Assembly (NCBI GenBank): GCA_034766995.1
Contig: CM068322.1
Coordinates: 4,691,589-4,755,588 of the forward strand
Source: Acanthacorydalis orientalis
Lineage: Eukaryota; Arthropoda; Insecta; Megaloptera; Corydalidae
DNA length: 64,000 nucleotides
Reading direction: 5' to 3'
In this document: piece by piece, positions 11,451-24,540 of the stretch
How the letters are laid out: the number at the start of each line of letters is the position of its first letter
How positions within the stretch are numbered: position 1 is the stretch's first letter
Program-made: the position numbers and the translations under genes
The notes under the pieces: generated by a model
Database searches by the model: none
Seen by the model: only the letters and a program-made list of their open reading frames with translations
What the model was told of the DNA's origin: nothing

Positions 11451-12218
11451 TAGTTGTGATTTTTTCTGTTTTGTTATTACGTCAGTATTTAAGAAAATTC
11501 GCATGGAAAGTGCCAGTTTTCAATTTGTATTCTTTAATAATACATGCATTTTTCTTCAACTGAGTCTATTCTTTTTCTCTTACGTTTATAATTTACAAGA
11601 GATATTTATAATTTATTATTTAGATGCACAGCTCTTTTTACTTTGAAATATCAGGTTTTATTATATTTTAAGACATTCTTATTTATTTTGTAAAATATTT
11701 TGAAATTTATATTAAAACATTAAAGTTTATGTATTTTTTTCAAATTTCTTGATTTGACATAAAATTTCAAACACGGAGATAATTTTCATTCAATGTGTAT
11801 GAAAAAAGATGCTATTATTTTGAATAAATTGTAGTCAGTATATTTAATTCTTTTTAAACAGGATAGTATTTTCGAAATCAGCATTTGTATTAAAATTATA
11901 TTTGTATTATACGTTATATATTTTGTTCAATTTGAAATAATAATAAATTTATTATGGTGTATTTCCTGAACGATAAAAATTTTGCTATTAAATATGTATA
12001 TATGTATATATATATGCACATACATACATACAAGTACACTCTACAACTTTACAGCGTCACATTATCCCATTTTTTTAAGAAAAAATATTTTTTAAAAAAA
12101 ACGTGAATTATCATTTGAGATTAGGTAAAGCAGCTACAATGTGTTTAACAGCTAGCTTTCTCCGTTAGACATCGAAATTTCGCTTTTTTATTCTTTACTT
12201 CAAGTAGATTATTGTTCC

Positions 12219-12221
<3 letters not shown>
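11450..12221. other. AT-rich non-coding DNA
   Basis: Nothing is recognised apart from a short TA-rich patch near 11995-12015. Confidence 0.5.

Positions 12222-12276
<55 letters not shown>
12222..12276. repeat. (TA)n microsatellite
   Basis: About 55 bp of pure TA repeat. Confidence 0.97.
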
Positions 12277-12279
<3 letters not shown>

Positions 12280-12482
12280 TATAAATATCTTACATAGAGT
12301 TGATAAATAACATCTACAAGAATGTGTAACCTTACCAATGAAGCTGCAGAAAGAAACAAAAAAGATAAAATTTGAGAAAGGTATAAAACAAAGAAATGCA
12401 ATTTCGCTAAAAATATTAACTATAATCTCAGAAGAAGTATTCAAATCTTTCGACTGATAGAATAAAGGAAATGAAATAAAAG

Positions 12483-14290
<1,808 letters not shown>

Positions 14291-14339
14291 TGAATCACAC
14301 TACACAATATAAACCACAAAATAATATATCGTCATGATT

Positions 14340-14590
14340 TATATATAAGTATATATCTGTACGCGAAACTGTAAACATTCTGTTGGCGCAGCCGTCCTCA
14401 CGAAAGATCATAAATCGAGCACCGAACATGACACACTGTTTTGCTCCGGAAGCTGAACGGTCGCCGTTTTGGATTCCATGAATTATTGCAAAAGTTCGGT
14501 ACACAATCATTCTTTGAAAGCTCTCGCTCCTGAAAGTTTTATTAACGATTCGGCGAGCACTTATTTGTAGCCGGGTCTCAATGCTTAGCT
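14340..14590. other. Unexplained GC-richer block with a minus-strand frame
   Basis: Composition is well above background. On the minus strand a 71-codon frame (14510-14295) reads MIVYRTFAIIHGIQNGDRSA and then a GC-normal stretch without low complexity. I do not recognise it. It ends in TA-rich sequence, and no splice sites stand out. It could be a fragment of a mobile element or of an exon. Confidence 0.25.
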
Positions 14591-14625
14591 ACATACATAC
14601 ATCTGTCGTTCTCTTTCTACAGGCA

Positions 14626-14628
<3 letters not shown>

Positions 14629-14677
<49 letters not shown>

Positions 14678-14728
14678 TATATATATATATATATACATAT
14701 ATGTATATATATGAATATATGTATGTAT
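14629..14728. repeat. (TA)n microsatellite, interrupted
   Basis: About 100 bp of TA repeat with TTTA, TACATA and ATGTA interruptions. Confidence 0.95.
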
Positions 14729-14958
14729 TCAGGTTTGGTTTAAACGCGGGTACTCAAAAGCTCGTAACATGCACTAAGGTTTGCAGAACGTACACTTTAA
14801 ATTCGTATATAAAAAAACATGCAACTAAAGGCTTGTTATTTTTTATGAAAAATGAATATTTTTATGAAGACTAGTTTGAAAATATACGTCTCTATTTTTA
14901 TTTCTCTCTCTCTACATCTATGTATACATATATATGTATATATATATATATATATATA

Positions 14959-16254
14959 CACACGAGAGTGGTCCCAGAAGTACCCGACCCAACAAAGAAA
15001 ACACAAAAATTTTGGAAAAAAATATATTTATTTTTCAACATAATCTCCTTTTAGCTCTATACACTTTTCCCAGCGATGTTCAATAAGTTCGATACCCTTT
15101 TTATAATAAGAACTGTCTTGCTCCTCAAAATACCCATTAACTGCCGACATCACTTCTTCATTGCTGGGAAATCTTTGACCACTGAGCCATTTTTTCAAGT
15201 TTGGGAACAGAAAATAATCCGAGGGGGATAAATCTGGCGAATAGGGTGCATGAGGTAGCAATTCAAACTTTAATTCATTAATTTTGGCCATTGCAATAAC
15301 GGATTTGTGAGCTGGTGCATTGTCTTGATGAAACAACACTTTCTTCTTAGCCAAATGCGGCTGTTTTTGCTTGATTTATCCACTCAAACGTTGCAATAAG
15401 TTCAAATAATACTCGCCGCTGATAGTTTTTCCTTTTTCAAGATAGTCAATGAAAATTATCCCACGCGCATCCCAAAAAACCGACGCCATGACCTTGCCTG
15501 CAGATGAAACGGTCTTCGCCTTCTTTGGAGCCGGTTCTCCCTTTTCAGTCCATTGTTTTGATTGTTCTTTTGTCTCGGGTGTGAAGTGATGGACCCATGT
15601 TTCATCCATGGTTATGAAACGGCGCAAAAATTCTGCTTTGTTGTGTGAAACTTTGCTAAACACTCAATTGAAACATCTTCACGACACTGTTTTTGCTCGA
15701 GTGTGAGCAAACGCGGCAACCATCTTGCACACAGCTCTCTCATGTCCAAATTTTCAGATAATATGCGATGTACCGCACTTTTTGAAATACCTACTATGTC
15801 TGCTAGCTCGTGCACTTTCAGTCGACGATCATCCAGTACCGCTTTGTGGGTTTTCTTCACCATTTCTGGAGTCGTCACCTCATTTGGTCGACCACTGCGA
15901 TGCTCGTCTTGGCAGCTCGTACGGCCTCGTTTAAACTCTGCTACCCAATATTGCACTGTTGTAAACGAAGGAGCAGACTCACCCAGAGTAGAATCCAGTT
16001 CAGCTTTTATATTGGTTGGGCTGAGGCCTTTAAAATAAAAGTATTGTATCACGTAACGATGACCAATTTTCTCCATTTTCACAAATTCACTGAAAACGTT
16101 CATTATTGATGGCTGCCAAACAAATACTAAACAACGTCGCGTCCTCAAACTTGAAACATATGCTTTATGGATTGTGTACTTTCTAATACATTGATATTTT
16201 TCAAACAACTAGCGCCATCTCTAAATCAGGCCGGGTACTTCTGGGACCACCCTA

Positions 16255-16257
<3 letters not shown>
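14959..16257 (-). mobile_element. Nearly intact mariner element inside a TA array
   Basis: Inverted terminal repeats are clear: GTGGTCCCAGAAGTACCC at 14968-14985, and the same 18 bases inverted at 16234-16251. Counting a few more bases on each side, about 22 of 24 agree. Both ends sit in (TA)n repeat (to 14958 and from 16258), consistent with insertion at TA. The length of about 1.30 kb is normal for mariner. The transposase lies on the minus strand with only one frameshift and one in-frame stop, making this the youngest-looking element in the window. The frame ends DYVEK, like the relics at 24.6 and 28.1 kb, suggesting one broad subfamily. Confidence 0.92.
15028..16076 (-). pseudogene. Mariner transposase, one frameshift and one stop
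   Basis: ATG at 16076 (MEKIGHRYVIQYFYFKG) is the family-typical start; an in-frame ATG at 16103 would add nine residues. Two helix-turn-helix motifs follow (TTVQYWVAEFKRG; KVHELADIVGISKSAVHRIL), then the linker RWLPRLLTLEQK. A frameshift lies near 15660. The next frame carries RFITMDETWVHHF with the first catalytic Asp (15604-15606) and DYLEKGKTISGEYY. A TAA at 15376-15378 interrupts the gene. The final frame has FHQDNAPAH (second Asp, 15322-15324) and SPDLSPSDYFLF (third Asp, 15217-15219). There are 34 residues between the last two aspartates, the mariner DD34D signature. As read it is inactive. Confidence 0.93.
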
Positions 16258-16318
<61 letters not shown>

Positions 16319-16330
16319 ATATATATATAT
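16258..16330. repeat. (TA)n microsatellite at mariner right end
   Basis: TA repeat beginning at the element's last base, with GTGTA and GCACACATG interruptions towards its right end. Confidence 0.95.
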
Positions 16331-18230
16331 GCACACATGTGTATATGTGTGTGTTTTGTCTTAATAAAGTTAATATTTTCTTATCAATACAAAAAAAGAA
16401 GATACTTTTTTTTTGTATTTCACTTATACTCCAAATGAAAACCTGAAAATATAATTTAATTGCATTTTCATATTTGTGATTCCGATGATGCTATTTCTAC
16501 CAGTTTTCGCTCGTCTGAATCATTTGAGTCTATTCTCCACATCCAGTTTAAACACAAGTGCCAGATTCATGTAGGCTAATTGGGATATTGATTTATAATT
16601 TTAACTTATAAAATATTGCGTCCTTTAATTTGTTTGTTTAATATGTTATTTTCATTTTTCCTATTTCACGATATTCAATAATGTTTAATTTCATGACTTT
16701 TAGATGAACTAATAAATACCAGTAAAGGTATGATCTTTAGTTTTAAAATCATAAACAACAATGTAAATAAAACGTAACGAAGCGAAACTTAAACAGAATT
16801 AAAATCAGTTATGTATGCCTAAAGGTAGATTACGTACAAAAAATAGTAGCAGAGAACAGAAACTGAACTAATCCAAAAGGATGAAGAGCACTAAAATATA
16901 ATAAAAATATACTTTATTGTTTTTTTAAGTACTTATTAAATGTATTTTATAAAAAAATCAGTGCTGTACGACCATCTAATTAACAATATCAGAACAATTC
17001 TTATAGATAATCTATATAAAATTATGATTTTAAACCTAAATCTATTTATAGAAAAAAATTCTTTCTGCCAATGATAGTTTGAAAAGTTCCGTAAACAATA
17101 TGAAAACAACTAGGTTTCTATACACGATTTTATATCAGAGTTGAACAATTTTAAAATATATAGGTTTTATATGACTTGTCTATGCACAATCTAGATTCTA
17201 AATATATGATTCAAGTCTCCGTTATTTTGATGTGGCAATATGAGTCTGTTTATTATTAAGGATTGTTATATGTGAAACACTTATGTGATCGAATAGATTC
17301 TTCGAGACGACAACCTTTGATCAGTTTATAAATTATATAAAATCAATTTATACTTATTTTATTTCAAGTAATTTAAAAATTATTTTTCATTTTCTCGTAG
17401 ATTAATAAAACAATGTAAAAATACACGTTTTAAATATCTTCTTCCATACGTGGCTGGTTCCTGAAGCTCCATCAGTTAAAACGTTTCTTTCGAAGAACCA
17501 TTTTACTTATAAAAACATTGACAATTAAGTAAAGAATTAATCTTTTTGGAATTATTTTTTTGTTTTCCACATTATCTTCTTAAAATTAAATGCTACGGAT
17601 CGTGACTCCATCACTTGAAGTCCAATTTATCAAGATCCTCAAAATAGCTTCTACTGCAGCTTAAAATTCATCGTTTAAAGTTTATTTCTTACCATCAAGG
17701 AATTCTTTTGAAATTATGAAATTATTGAAAATTAGACACAGCCGAAGAGGATAAACACGGTGGAGAGCGCCGTATACATTCGTACTTCGTATTTTAACAG
17801 GAAACTTTAGTATTTTTCCTGTATTTTTTTAAAAAAGATGAAAAATCGGATCTATTTTCATGAATTCCCAATACAATATAATGGAACCTATTAGTTTGAA
17901 AAATTCATTAATGATTTAAGAGATAAAATATTGTTTCTCGTCAACAAACAACGTATTTTAACACAATTGCGTTCGATCATATCTTAAAGTAATTGAAAAA
18001 ATATATAATATTTTAAAATGTTATTATTCACTCAGTATGTCCTCAAAACTTAGCCATTTCTATTATCTAATTAATTTCGGGAGTTTTATAAAAAGGAAAG
18101 CAAAAAATGAACGAGAGAAGAAGTTAGTAATAACAGAAACCAAACAATTTACTACATTAAGACAGCTTTTGTTATATATGTATATATAGATAAAATATAG
18201 TATTTTTTTAATCTCTGTTTTCCTCTTTAT
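16331..18230. other. AT-rich non-coding DNA
   Basis: I find no gene or transposon. The 16470-16570 part is slightly richer in GC, and one minus-strand frame there reads as a short acidic, serine-rich stretch. It is too short to interpret. Confidence 0.5.
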
Positions 18231-18236
18231 CTCTCT

Positions 18237-18280
<44 letters not shown>

Positions 18281-18369
18281 TTATATATATATATATATAT
18301 ATATGTATATACAGATACACATATATATATATATATATATATATGCCCAAAATACCTTTTAACCGTATG

Positions 18370-18430
<61 letters not shown>

Positions 18431-18440
18431 CACGAGAGAG
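18237..18440. repeat. (TA)n arrays followed by a (GA)n tract
   Basis: Two TA arrays (18237-18345 with ACTTA and TGTATACAGATACAC interruptions, and 18367-18392) are followed by a (GA)n tract to about 18440. Confidence 0.95.
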
Positions 18441-20920
18441 ATTTTCATGTAGATATTATCAAAGATTATAATTTTTTCGATTATCCTAGAAACCAGAAAA
18501 ATATTTTGTTATAAAAAGTAAATGATAAAAAGAATTAAATGATAATTTATTACGTATGATTGTTGTTTAGTGTCAGTTTGAATCCAACTTCAACATCGTC
18601 AGAATTATTGGGTATATACAACAAGAAGTTATTGCTAATTGTTTTTACAAATAAATATATTTCTCTACAAATAAATGTGTTTATTTGCGGAGTAATTTAT
18701 GACAATAAATTTAACCATCTAGTAGTTATATCAATAATAGTTCATTGATTATTATAAATTAGAATTTTTTCGTCATTTCTAAAATGAGTGAAATATTCAT
18801 TTGAGAAATTATTATTGAATCACTATACTATATTTTTAACTATTATGAAAAATATTTCGAAAAATTTTAATTCATAAACTTAAAAGAAAGAAAAGGAAAT
18901 ACTTTCTGGTACATACTTTATATGCAAGTAGTAATACCATGTTTTATTTGCTTTCTGATGATAACACATCAGGATATATAGGAATGTAAAATAGCATAAA
19001 TGGAAAGTTCATAAACGCATATAGTATTGATCGTTATTTTACCATAGGAAATTTCAATAATCTCAATCAGCACTGACAAGAGTCATCGAGCGAGCAGAAT
19101 TGCGTTTAATTATACGTACTCGGATTCTGTGTACCTAACACTCAATGTAGTATTCGGTAACTATTTCTCAACGAGTTCATTCTTCCGTATGTAAATATGT
19201 ATTATAGATTTAAATTATTCTGTTTAGTTTCCTAGTTGGTAATATTTTGTAATTGTAAACGTAGTTTATAGGCATGTAAAGTACATAAATGAAACTACAA
19301 TTTTTACGAAATATTTGTTTATATGTATATATGTAAAACATGTAATATTTGAGTTTCAGTTATTAGTCTGCTTTTATATAACTGTTTTCTTACATATAAC
19401 ATTTTCTCTTTTTAAGTAATTTTTAGTTTTAGTTACTATTAAGAAACTCTCATCGTAACTTCTTATGAAATGTGACGACATAAATTCATAATAATAATAT
19501 TACTTATAATAAAAGTTTAAATATTAATAAGGTGATCGAATATATTAATTAAAGATGATTTGAGTTTTTTTAATAGATATAGCATTAAATAATTAAATTA
19601 CATTATGTCAGAAAATATAAATCCCAACTTAACTAGAATCGTTGTATGGTTTGATCAGTTTGAAAATTGTGCACAAATAGTTAACAAATAGTATTTATAT
19701 TTCTTTGTAAATTTAATTTATTTATTAATTTTTATCTTGTTTGAATTAAGAATATTCTTTTAAAAAATATGTTTCAATATTGAGGAAACTATCAAAAGAA
19801 AACTCTTTTCCCGAACATTTATCATTTAAATTAACATAAATACATATAATACACAGTTTAAATTTTCCATACAGATTTTTATATAAACATTTAATACTTT
19901 TATTTTTGTGATTTTTAAGAATGATATACTAATTATGTTTAAATAAAAAAATTTAAAAGGCGTATTATTTTGTTTTAATCGATACAAATCATTATATTTC
20001 TACTTAAAGATATCTTTACAGTAAAGGCTTATATAAGAGAGAGACATAGTCCTTTATCGTCTTTCTTATCTACCAAAAATAATCCATTTTTTACGTTAAA
20101 TACAAAAGACTTCAATAGATGTATACAAAACATCAAGACGACAGAACTGCCTCCAGTATAATATCCGCTTTAATCAAATCGAATTGTTCCATCGAGCGTT
20201 CAGCCGTTCTGATTTATATAAATCTTCTTCACTCTGGATCACACTGACTTTTCTAACAAATAAATATAAACTTCAAACAACATCCATTTTCTTAACTATG
20301 CTCACAATTTTTTGTGCAAATTAGAGACAAAAAATTATATTTATTTCAAAATTAAATATGTTAAATGTTTTCATATTATAGTATAACATTTACTTGTAGA
20401 TTAATAGTATTAATATTAAGTAAAAGTATTAATATTTACTCCTGGAATTGAATTTAACTAAAATTATTACCGATTACTAGTACAAACTCGATTCTCCATA
20501 AAAATGTTAGTTATTTAATTATATAATTACAAATCGCATATTTTTAATTTTGAGATTTGTAGACAAAACTAAATTTATAAGTCTAGCAATAAAAACAATA
20601 GTTTTTGAAGAATTATTATTTAATTTTCATAAATAATCAGAAAGACTACTATAATGTAATTTCTATATATTTTTATTCAAAATTTTTGTATATATTACTG
20701 TTTTACTTATGATGTTACTTAAAATTAATATATAAAACATTAAACTTTAAAAACTAGTAAATAATGAAGATAATTTAATTTTTTAACAAAATATTCTTAA
20801 CAAAAAAAACATGCAAATACAAAAAAAACATAAGTCTCCGAAAAATGTAAGCCAATTAGTAATAAATGTCGATTTTGTATTCTACACTAAATTTATATTC
20901 CAATTTGTGTCACTCTTAAA
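18441..20920. other. AT-rich non-coding DNA
   Basis: No gene is recognised. Mildly GC-richer patches occur at 19070-19180 and 20110-20240 but show no coding frame, splice pair or repeat that I could find. Confidence 0.5.
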
Positions 20921-20924
20921 CTAT

Positions 20925-20925
20925 C

Positions 20926-20969
<44 letters not shown>

Positions 20970-21000
20970 AAACATAAACACAATCACGCATTATGCATAA

Positions 21001-21037
<37 letters not shown>
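20925..21037. repeat. Two (TA)n arrays
   Basis: TA repeats at 20925-20968 and 21003-21037 are separated by about 35 bp of ordinary sequence. Confidence 0.95.
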
Positions 21038-21042
<5 letters not shown>

Positions 21043-21428
21043 GAAAGGGGATATTTTTTTTGCATATCATTTAAAAAGTGATATAATTTTTGGTGTATAC
21101 TGAACACAAAACTCGATTTTTAAATGTTTTATTACTTAAATGTTATAAATGTGTCATTACTTTTATCAATTGTTTGTTCGGGTTATGATAGTAGATAATA
21201 TTAGAACTTTTGAAATTGAGGCACAACGAATTTCGTATCTAGCATATAGTGTGGGCAATTAAAATTTTGATATATTTGGAAAGTTTACATTCTAGCGTGT
21301 TTAAAAATTGTGTAGATTGGTTGAGTTAAACATTCACACTAAGTGTGAAAAAGGAAAATAAAAGTGTATTTACTTTTTTATTATCAGGAGGTTATAAACA
21401 TAGCAAAATATTTCTTCGTGTCAGCTAG

Positions 21429-21430
21429 TG

Positions 21431-21462
<32 letters not shown>

Positions 21463-21465
21463 TAC

Positions 21466-21508
<43 letters not shown>

Positions 21509-21509
21509 A
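21429..21509. repeat. (TA)n array abutting a mariner left end
   Basis: TA repeat with a GTACATACG interruption. It ends a few bases before the TA that precedes the family A mariner terminal repeat at 21513. Confidence 0.95.
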
Positions 21510-21618
21510 TTAGGTATAAAATTAATTTGATACCTTTAAATTGAATCAATCATAATTTACTTAAAATATTTTCTCATCGTTACAGGATTTCTCAGTGCCA
21601 GCCTTAACATGTACGAAA

Positions 21619-21620
<2 letters not shown>

Positions 21621-21679
<59 letters not shown>
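21621..21679. repeat. (TA)n microsatellite inside a mariner leader
   Basis: About 59 bp of TA lies between leader segments that are directly joined by short AT-rich sequence in copy 1. Confidence 0.9.
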
Positions 21680-21762
21680 CTTGCCTACTTTATTGGCATA
21701 AAGTAGTAATATATAATCTATAATAATATAATAAATAATCTCATAAAATAGCAGTGAATATC

Positions 21763-21915
21763 ATGGCGTCCGAAATATATGAAATTAGGCATTGAATACT
21801 TTTTACATTCCAGTTGAAATAAATGCTGCTGGAACCACCCCAAGGATTTATTCAGGTTTAGGGGGAAAGTGTTGTAACGCATTAAATATGCAGAAAAAAT
21901 CTAAAACAATAAAAG
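21763..21915 (+). pseudogene. Mariner transposase N-terminal fragment
   Basis: ATG 21763 gives MASEIYEIRH, a stop, ILFTFQLK and further stops. It aligns residue by residue with copy 1 (MASKK.HIRHCILFTFQLKK). Only the first helix-turn-helix region is left. Confidence 0.7.
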
Positions 21916-21979
21916 AGATTATTATTTTATCATTTTTTACATGTATGTCTAGTATATAATAATTGGTTTTTTCATAGAT

Positions 21980-22000
21980 TATATATATATATATATACAC

Positions 22001-22049
<49 letters not shown>

Positions 22050-22776
22050 CATATATAATCTCATTTGGTTATAGTAAACACTGAAAGATCGGCTATATAC
22101 CCACATTATTGTTATTATTACCTCTAATATCAGTGACGGTTAAATTTAACCTAGATAGCATTGTCTCACTCATCATTCATTAAAATTATAGTGTCCAATA
22201 TCAACCCATTCTTATTGAGTTCTATAGTCTTTTGCTTTTAGAGGTAGTAAAAATGTTTTGTAAAAGTTTTTTGAACATTAGTTACAACCTTTTCCATTGG
22301 CTACACAATTTCAATTGTGTTGAAAAACGCAGAAACTTTATCTCTGTAGAATATAAATTATATATGTACATGTGAAGAAAAGATATCTTTTATCTCTTGC
22401 AAAAATGTAATTTACAGCCAATTATACAAATAATGTTTTTTTTTTAATAAAAGAATACTTTTATTCGTTATATTTATAAAATGGTTATAGGGAAATACAC
22501 CCGAAATGAAAGTCATTTTAACTTTGCATCACTTCAGCCATCAATTCGTTATGTTAATGCATGCTATAAAAAAAATTACTGTTTACATATTTATAAATGT
22601 AATATTATATCAAAAGTGATTTGCATTAAACTAAAAAATTTTTAACATATATACCAAGAATATTCCAAATTGATCCATAAAACGTAACCAATATTTTACT
22701 CTTCTGATGTATTTCAAAAAAAAAATTAATATAATGATATACATATGTATGTATATATATATATATATATATATAT
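21980..22776. other. TA arrays and AT-rich DNA
   Basis: TA arrays at 21980-22057 and 22751-22776 bound about 690 bp without a recognisable gene. The second array runs into the probable LTR. Confidence 0.6.
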
Positions 22777-23206
22777 TGCGTTTTTACGGTGGTCCGATTC
22801 GGCGGACCACCAATTATACGCGAACAAGGAAGGAAATGCGTAATTGAACAAATAAACTTTATTGTATGTAAAGTTACAAAAGGATTAACAAACAAATATA
22901 AAAAGGTAGAAAAGATGGATGCTACAGAGGAGCACGGCGTTGTCACTGTAGTCCGAGGCGGTTCTTGTTGTACTGTCTGCTCTGTACTCGTTTATGTACT
23001 GTTACTGTTATATTCTATTGAGTCTCAATTGTTGCTGTTAATTATTGTATTTTATTCTGCCTGTAATGCACCATTGTCGCCAGCCGTGCACACGTGCTTG
23101 AGCGGTGCCAAGCACATGCCACAAGCCGGTGTATCAAAGTCTGTTGATTGTTGATTGAAAGGAGGGAATGAGTGAATACACTGGTGTCGGGATTACAAGA
23201 ATCCCG

Positions 23207-23210
<4 letters not shown>
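22777..23210 (-). mobile_element. Probable solo LTR inserted in a TA array
   Basis: A 434-bp GC-richer block begins with TG and ends with CA on either strand, as LTRs do, and is flanked on both sides by (TA)n. Near each end is a perfect hairpin: GGTGGTCCG/CGGACCACC with a 6-nt loop (22788-22811), and TCGGGATT/AATCCCGA with a 5-nt loop (23187-23207). On the minus strand an AATAAA lies at 22863-22858, about 80 bp from the 3' end, as expected for R-U5, which favours minus orientation. No primer-binding site, internal region or second LTR is present. The target duplication cannot be read inside TA repeat. The 121-codon plus-strand frame here has no family signature. A MITE is the alternative. Confidence 0.55.

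Positions 23211-23286
<76 letters not shown>
23211..23286. repeat. (TA)n microsatellite
   Basis: TA repeat with one TGTATATGTA interruption, continuing the array interrupted by the probable LTR. Confidence 0.95.
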
Positions 23287-23290
<4 letters not shown>

Positions 23291-23833
23291 ATACAATAAA
23301 ATACACGATAACTAAATAAAGAAAAAAAAGATAAAATAAAACTTATTTCCGTAAAAGCATTGAAATTGCTTTTGATATTTTTCAAGATAACGATTTAATA
23401 TGACCTTTAATTGTAAAATAGTTTTCATTTATTTTGTCTCTAGTTAAACTGGCAGATGTAACCATTTCTTAAAAAAGTATAGATATAAGACAGTGGGTTA
23501 GGAATATGAAGTTAAAAATTAAGAATTACATTTTGTTACTATTATGTATATTTTCATAATTACACGAGTATTTCGTTTCTTTATAACACTCGTCCAAATA
23601 TTTCTGATACAAATTAGAAGTATACGGGAACTGTCATATTTATTTATATATTTTCATGAGTTGTGATAACTAATCAACAATTATGACAGAATAACTTATT
23701 AAAGCTTTCAAATGTTTCGAACCATAAATTATCTTTAATCTTGATAGAATTAAAAAAATGTGCAAATATAAAAAATTGTGTTTGTATAAAAACAAATTTA
23801 TTCAAATATATCACGATAGTAAAATGTACGTAT

Positions 23834-23875
<42 letters not shown>

Positions 23876-23882
23876 GTATATG

Positions 23883-23916
<34 letters not shown>

Positions 23917-24540
23917 AGTAATAATGTATATAAGTAAAACATGTACATAAATCAGTCACTCCTTGTATTCTTTCCACACCATTTTCAATATTAATAATCT
24001 GATTACGGCTAATTTAAAAACATTAATTAATCATGCAGAATGAAAACTTACTCGAATGTATTTTGAATCAGAATAAAAGGAACGTCTATTCATTGTATCG
24101 ATCAAATAATAACGACTACTGTAAATAAATAATGTTTCAGATACCTTTATTGGACATGCAAAATACCCATGGTGTATTTAACGTTTCGTGAACTGAATAA
24201 ATCTATAAACACGAAAGTGTTTACATTCCAGGTATATTTTTCCAGCTGGAGCTACATGTAAAAGAAATATTATCTGCAAATAAATTCATTTGATCTATAA
24301 TGTTGAAATATTATCATTTAAATTTATGAACATCAGAAAATATAAATCATACTATAAAATAAACAAAATATATACGATTTCAGATAACGAAAAATGATTA
24401 AGAAATAGAATTATCCAGCATTTTTTTAGAAAAGTTTGATTTAATTTCGTAGAATTATTTATATATATATATACACGCGAAGACGGTTTAAGGAGTAACT
24501 TGATTTGTGTACTCGATGAGCAAGAGGTGAACATCTGTAT
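23287..24540. other. AT-rich non-coding DNA
   Basis: No gene is recognised. It contains the palindromic compound microsatellite at 23833-23916 and a short TA/AC tract near 24461-24478 upstream of the next mariner relic. Confidence 0.55.
23833..23916. repeat. Palindromic (CA)n(TA)n(TG)n microsatellite
   Basis: A run of CA repeats, a TA core interrupted by TGTATATGTA, and a run of TG repeats form an inverted repeat of about 84 bp. Confidence 0.95.

Larger units (their letters stand above)
21513..21930 (+). mobile_element. Mariner relic, family A copy 2, 3'-truncated
   Basis: The left terminal repeat (GGTATAAAATTAATTTGATACC after TA at 21511-21512, given here as 22 bases in two parts: GGTATAAAATT and AATTTGATACC) matches the inverted right terminal repeat of copy 1. 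Both copies continue with CTTTAAATTGAATCAATC, a similar leader and a shared transposase start. The leader of this copy contains a (TA)n array (21621-21679) that copy 1 lacks. Homology stops after about 50 codons, near 21915, and no right terminal repeat is visible. Confidence 0.75.

Noticed and set aside
15703..16109. Plus-strand frames of 69-111 codons inside the 15-kb mariner
   Set aside because: Antisense shadows of the minus-strand transposase.
22789..23154. 121-codon plus-strand frame resembling a membrane protein
   Set aside because: It lies within the probable LTR, contains no family signature, and its hydrophobic part arises from TTG/TTA-rich text.
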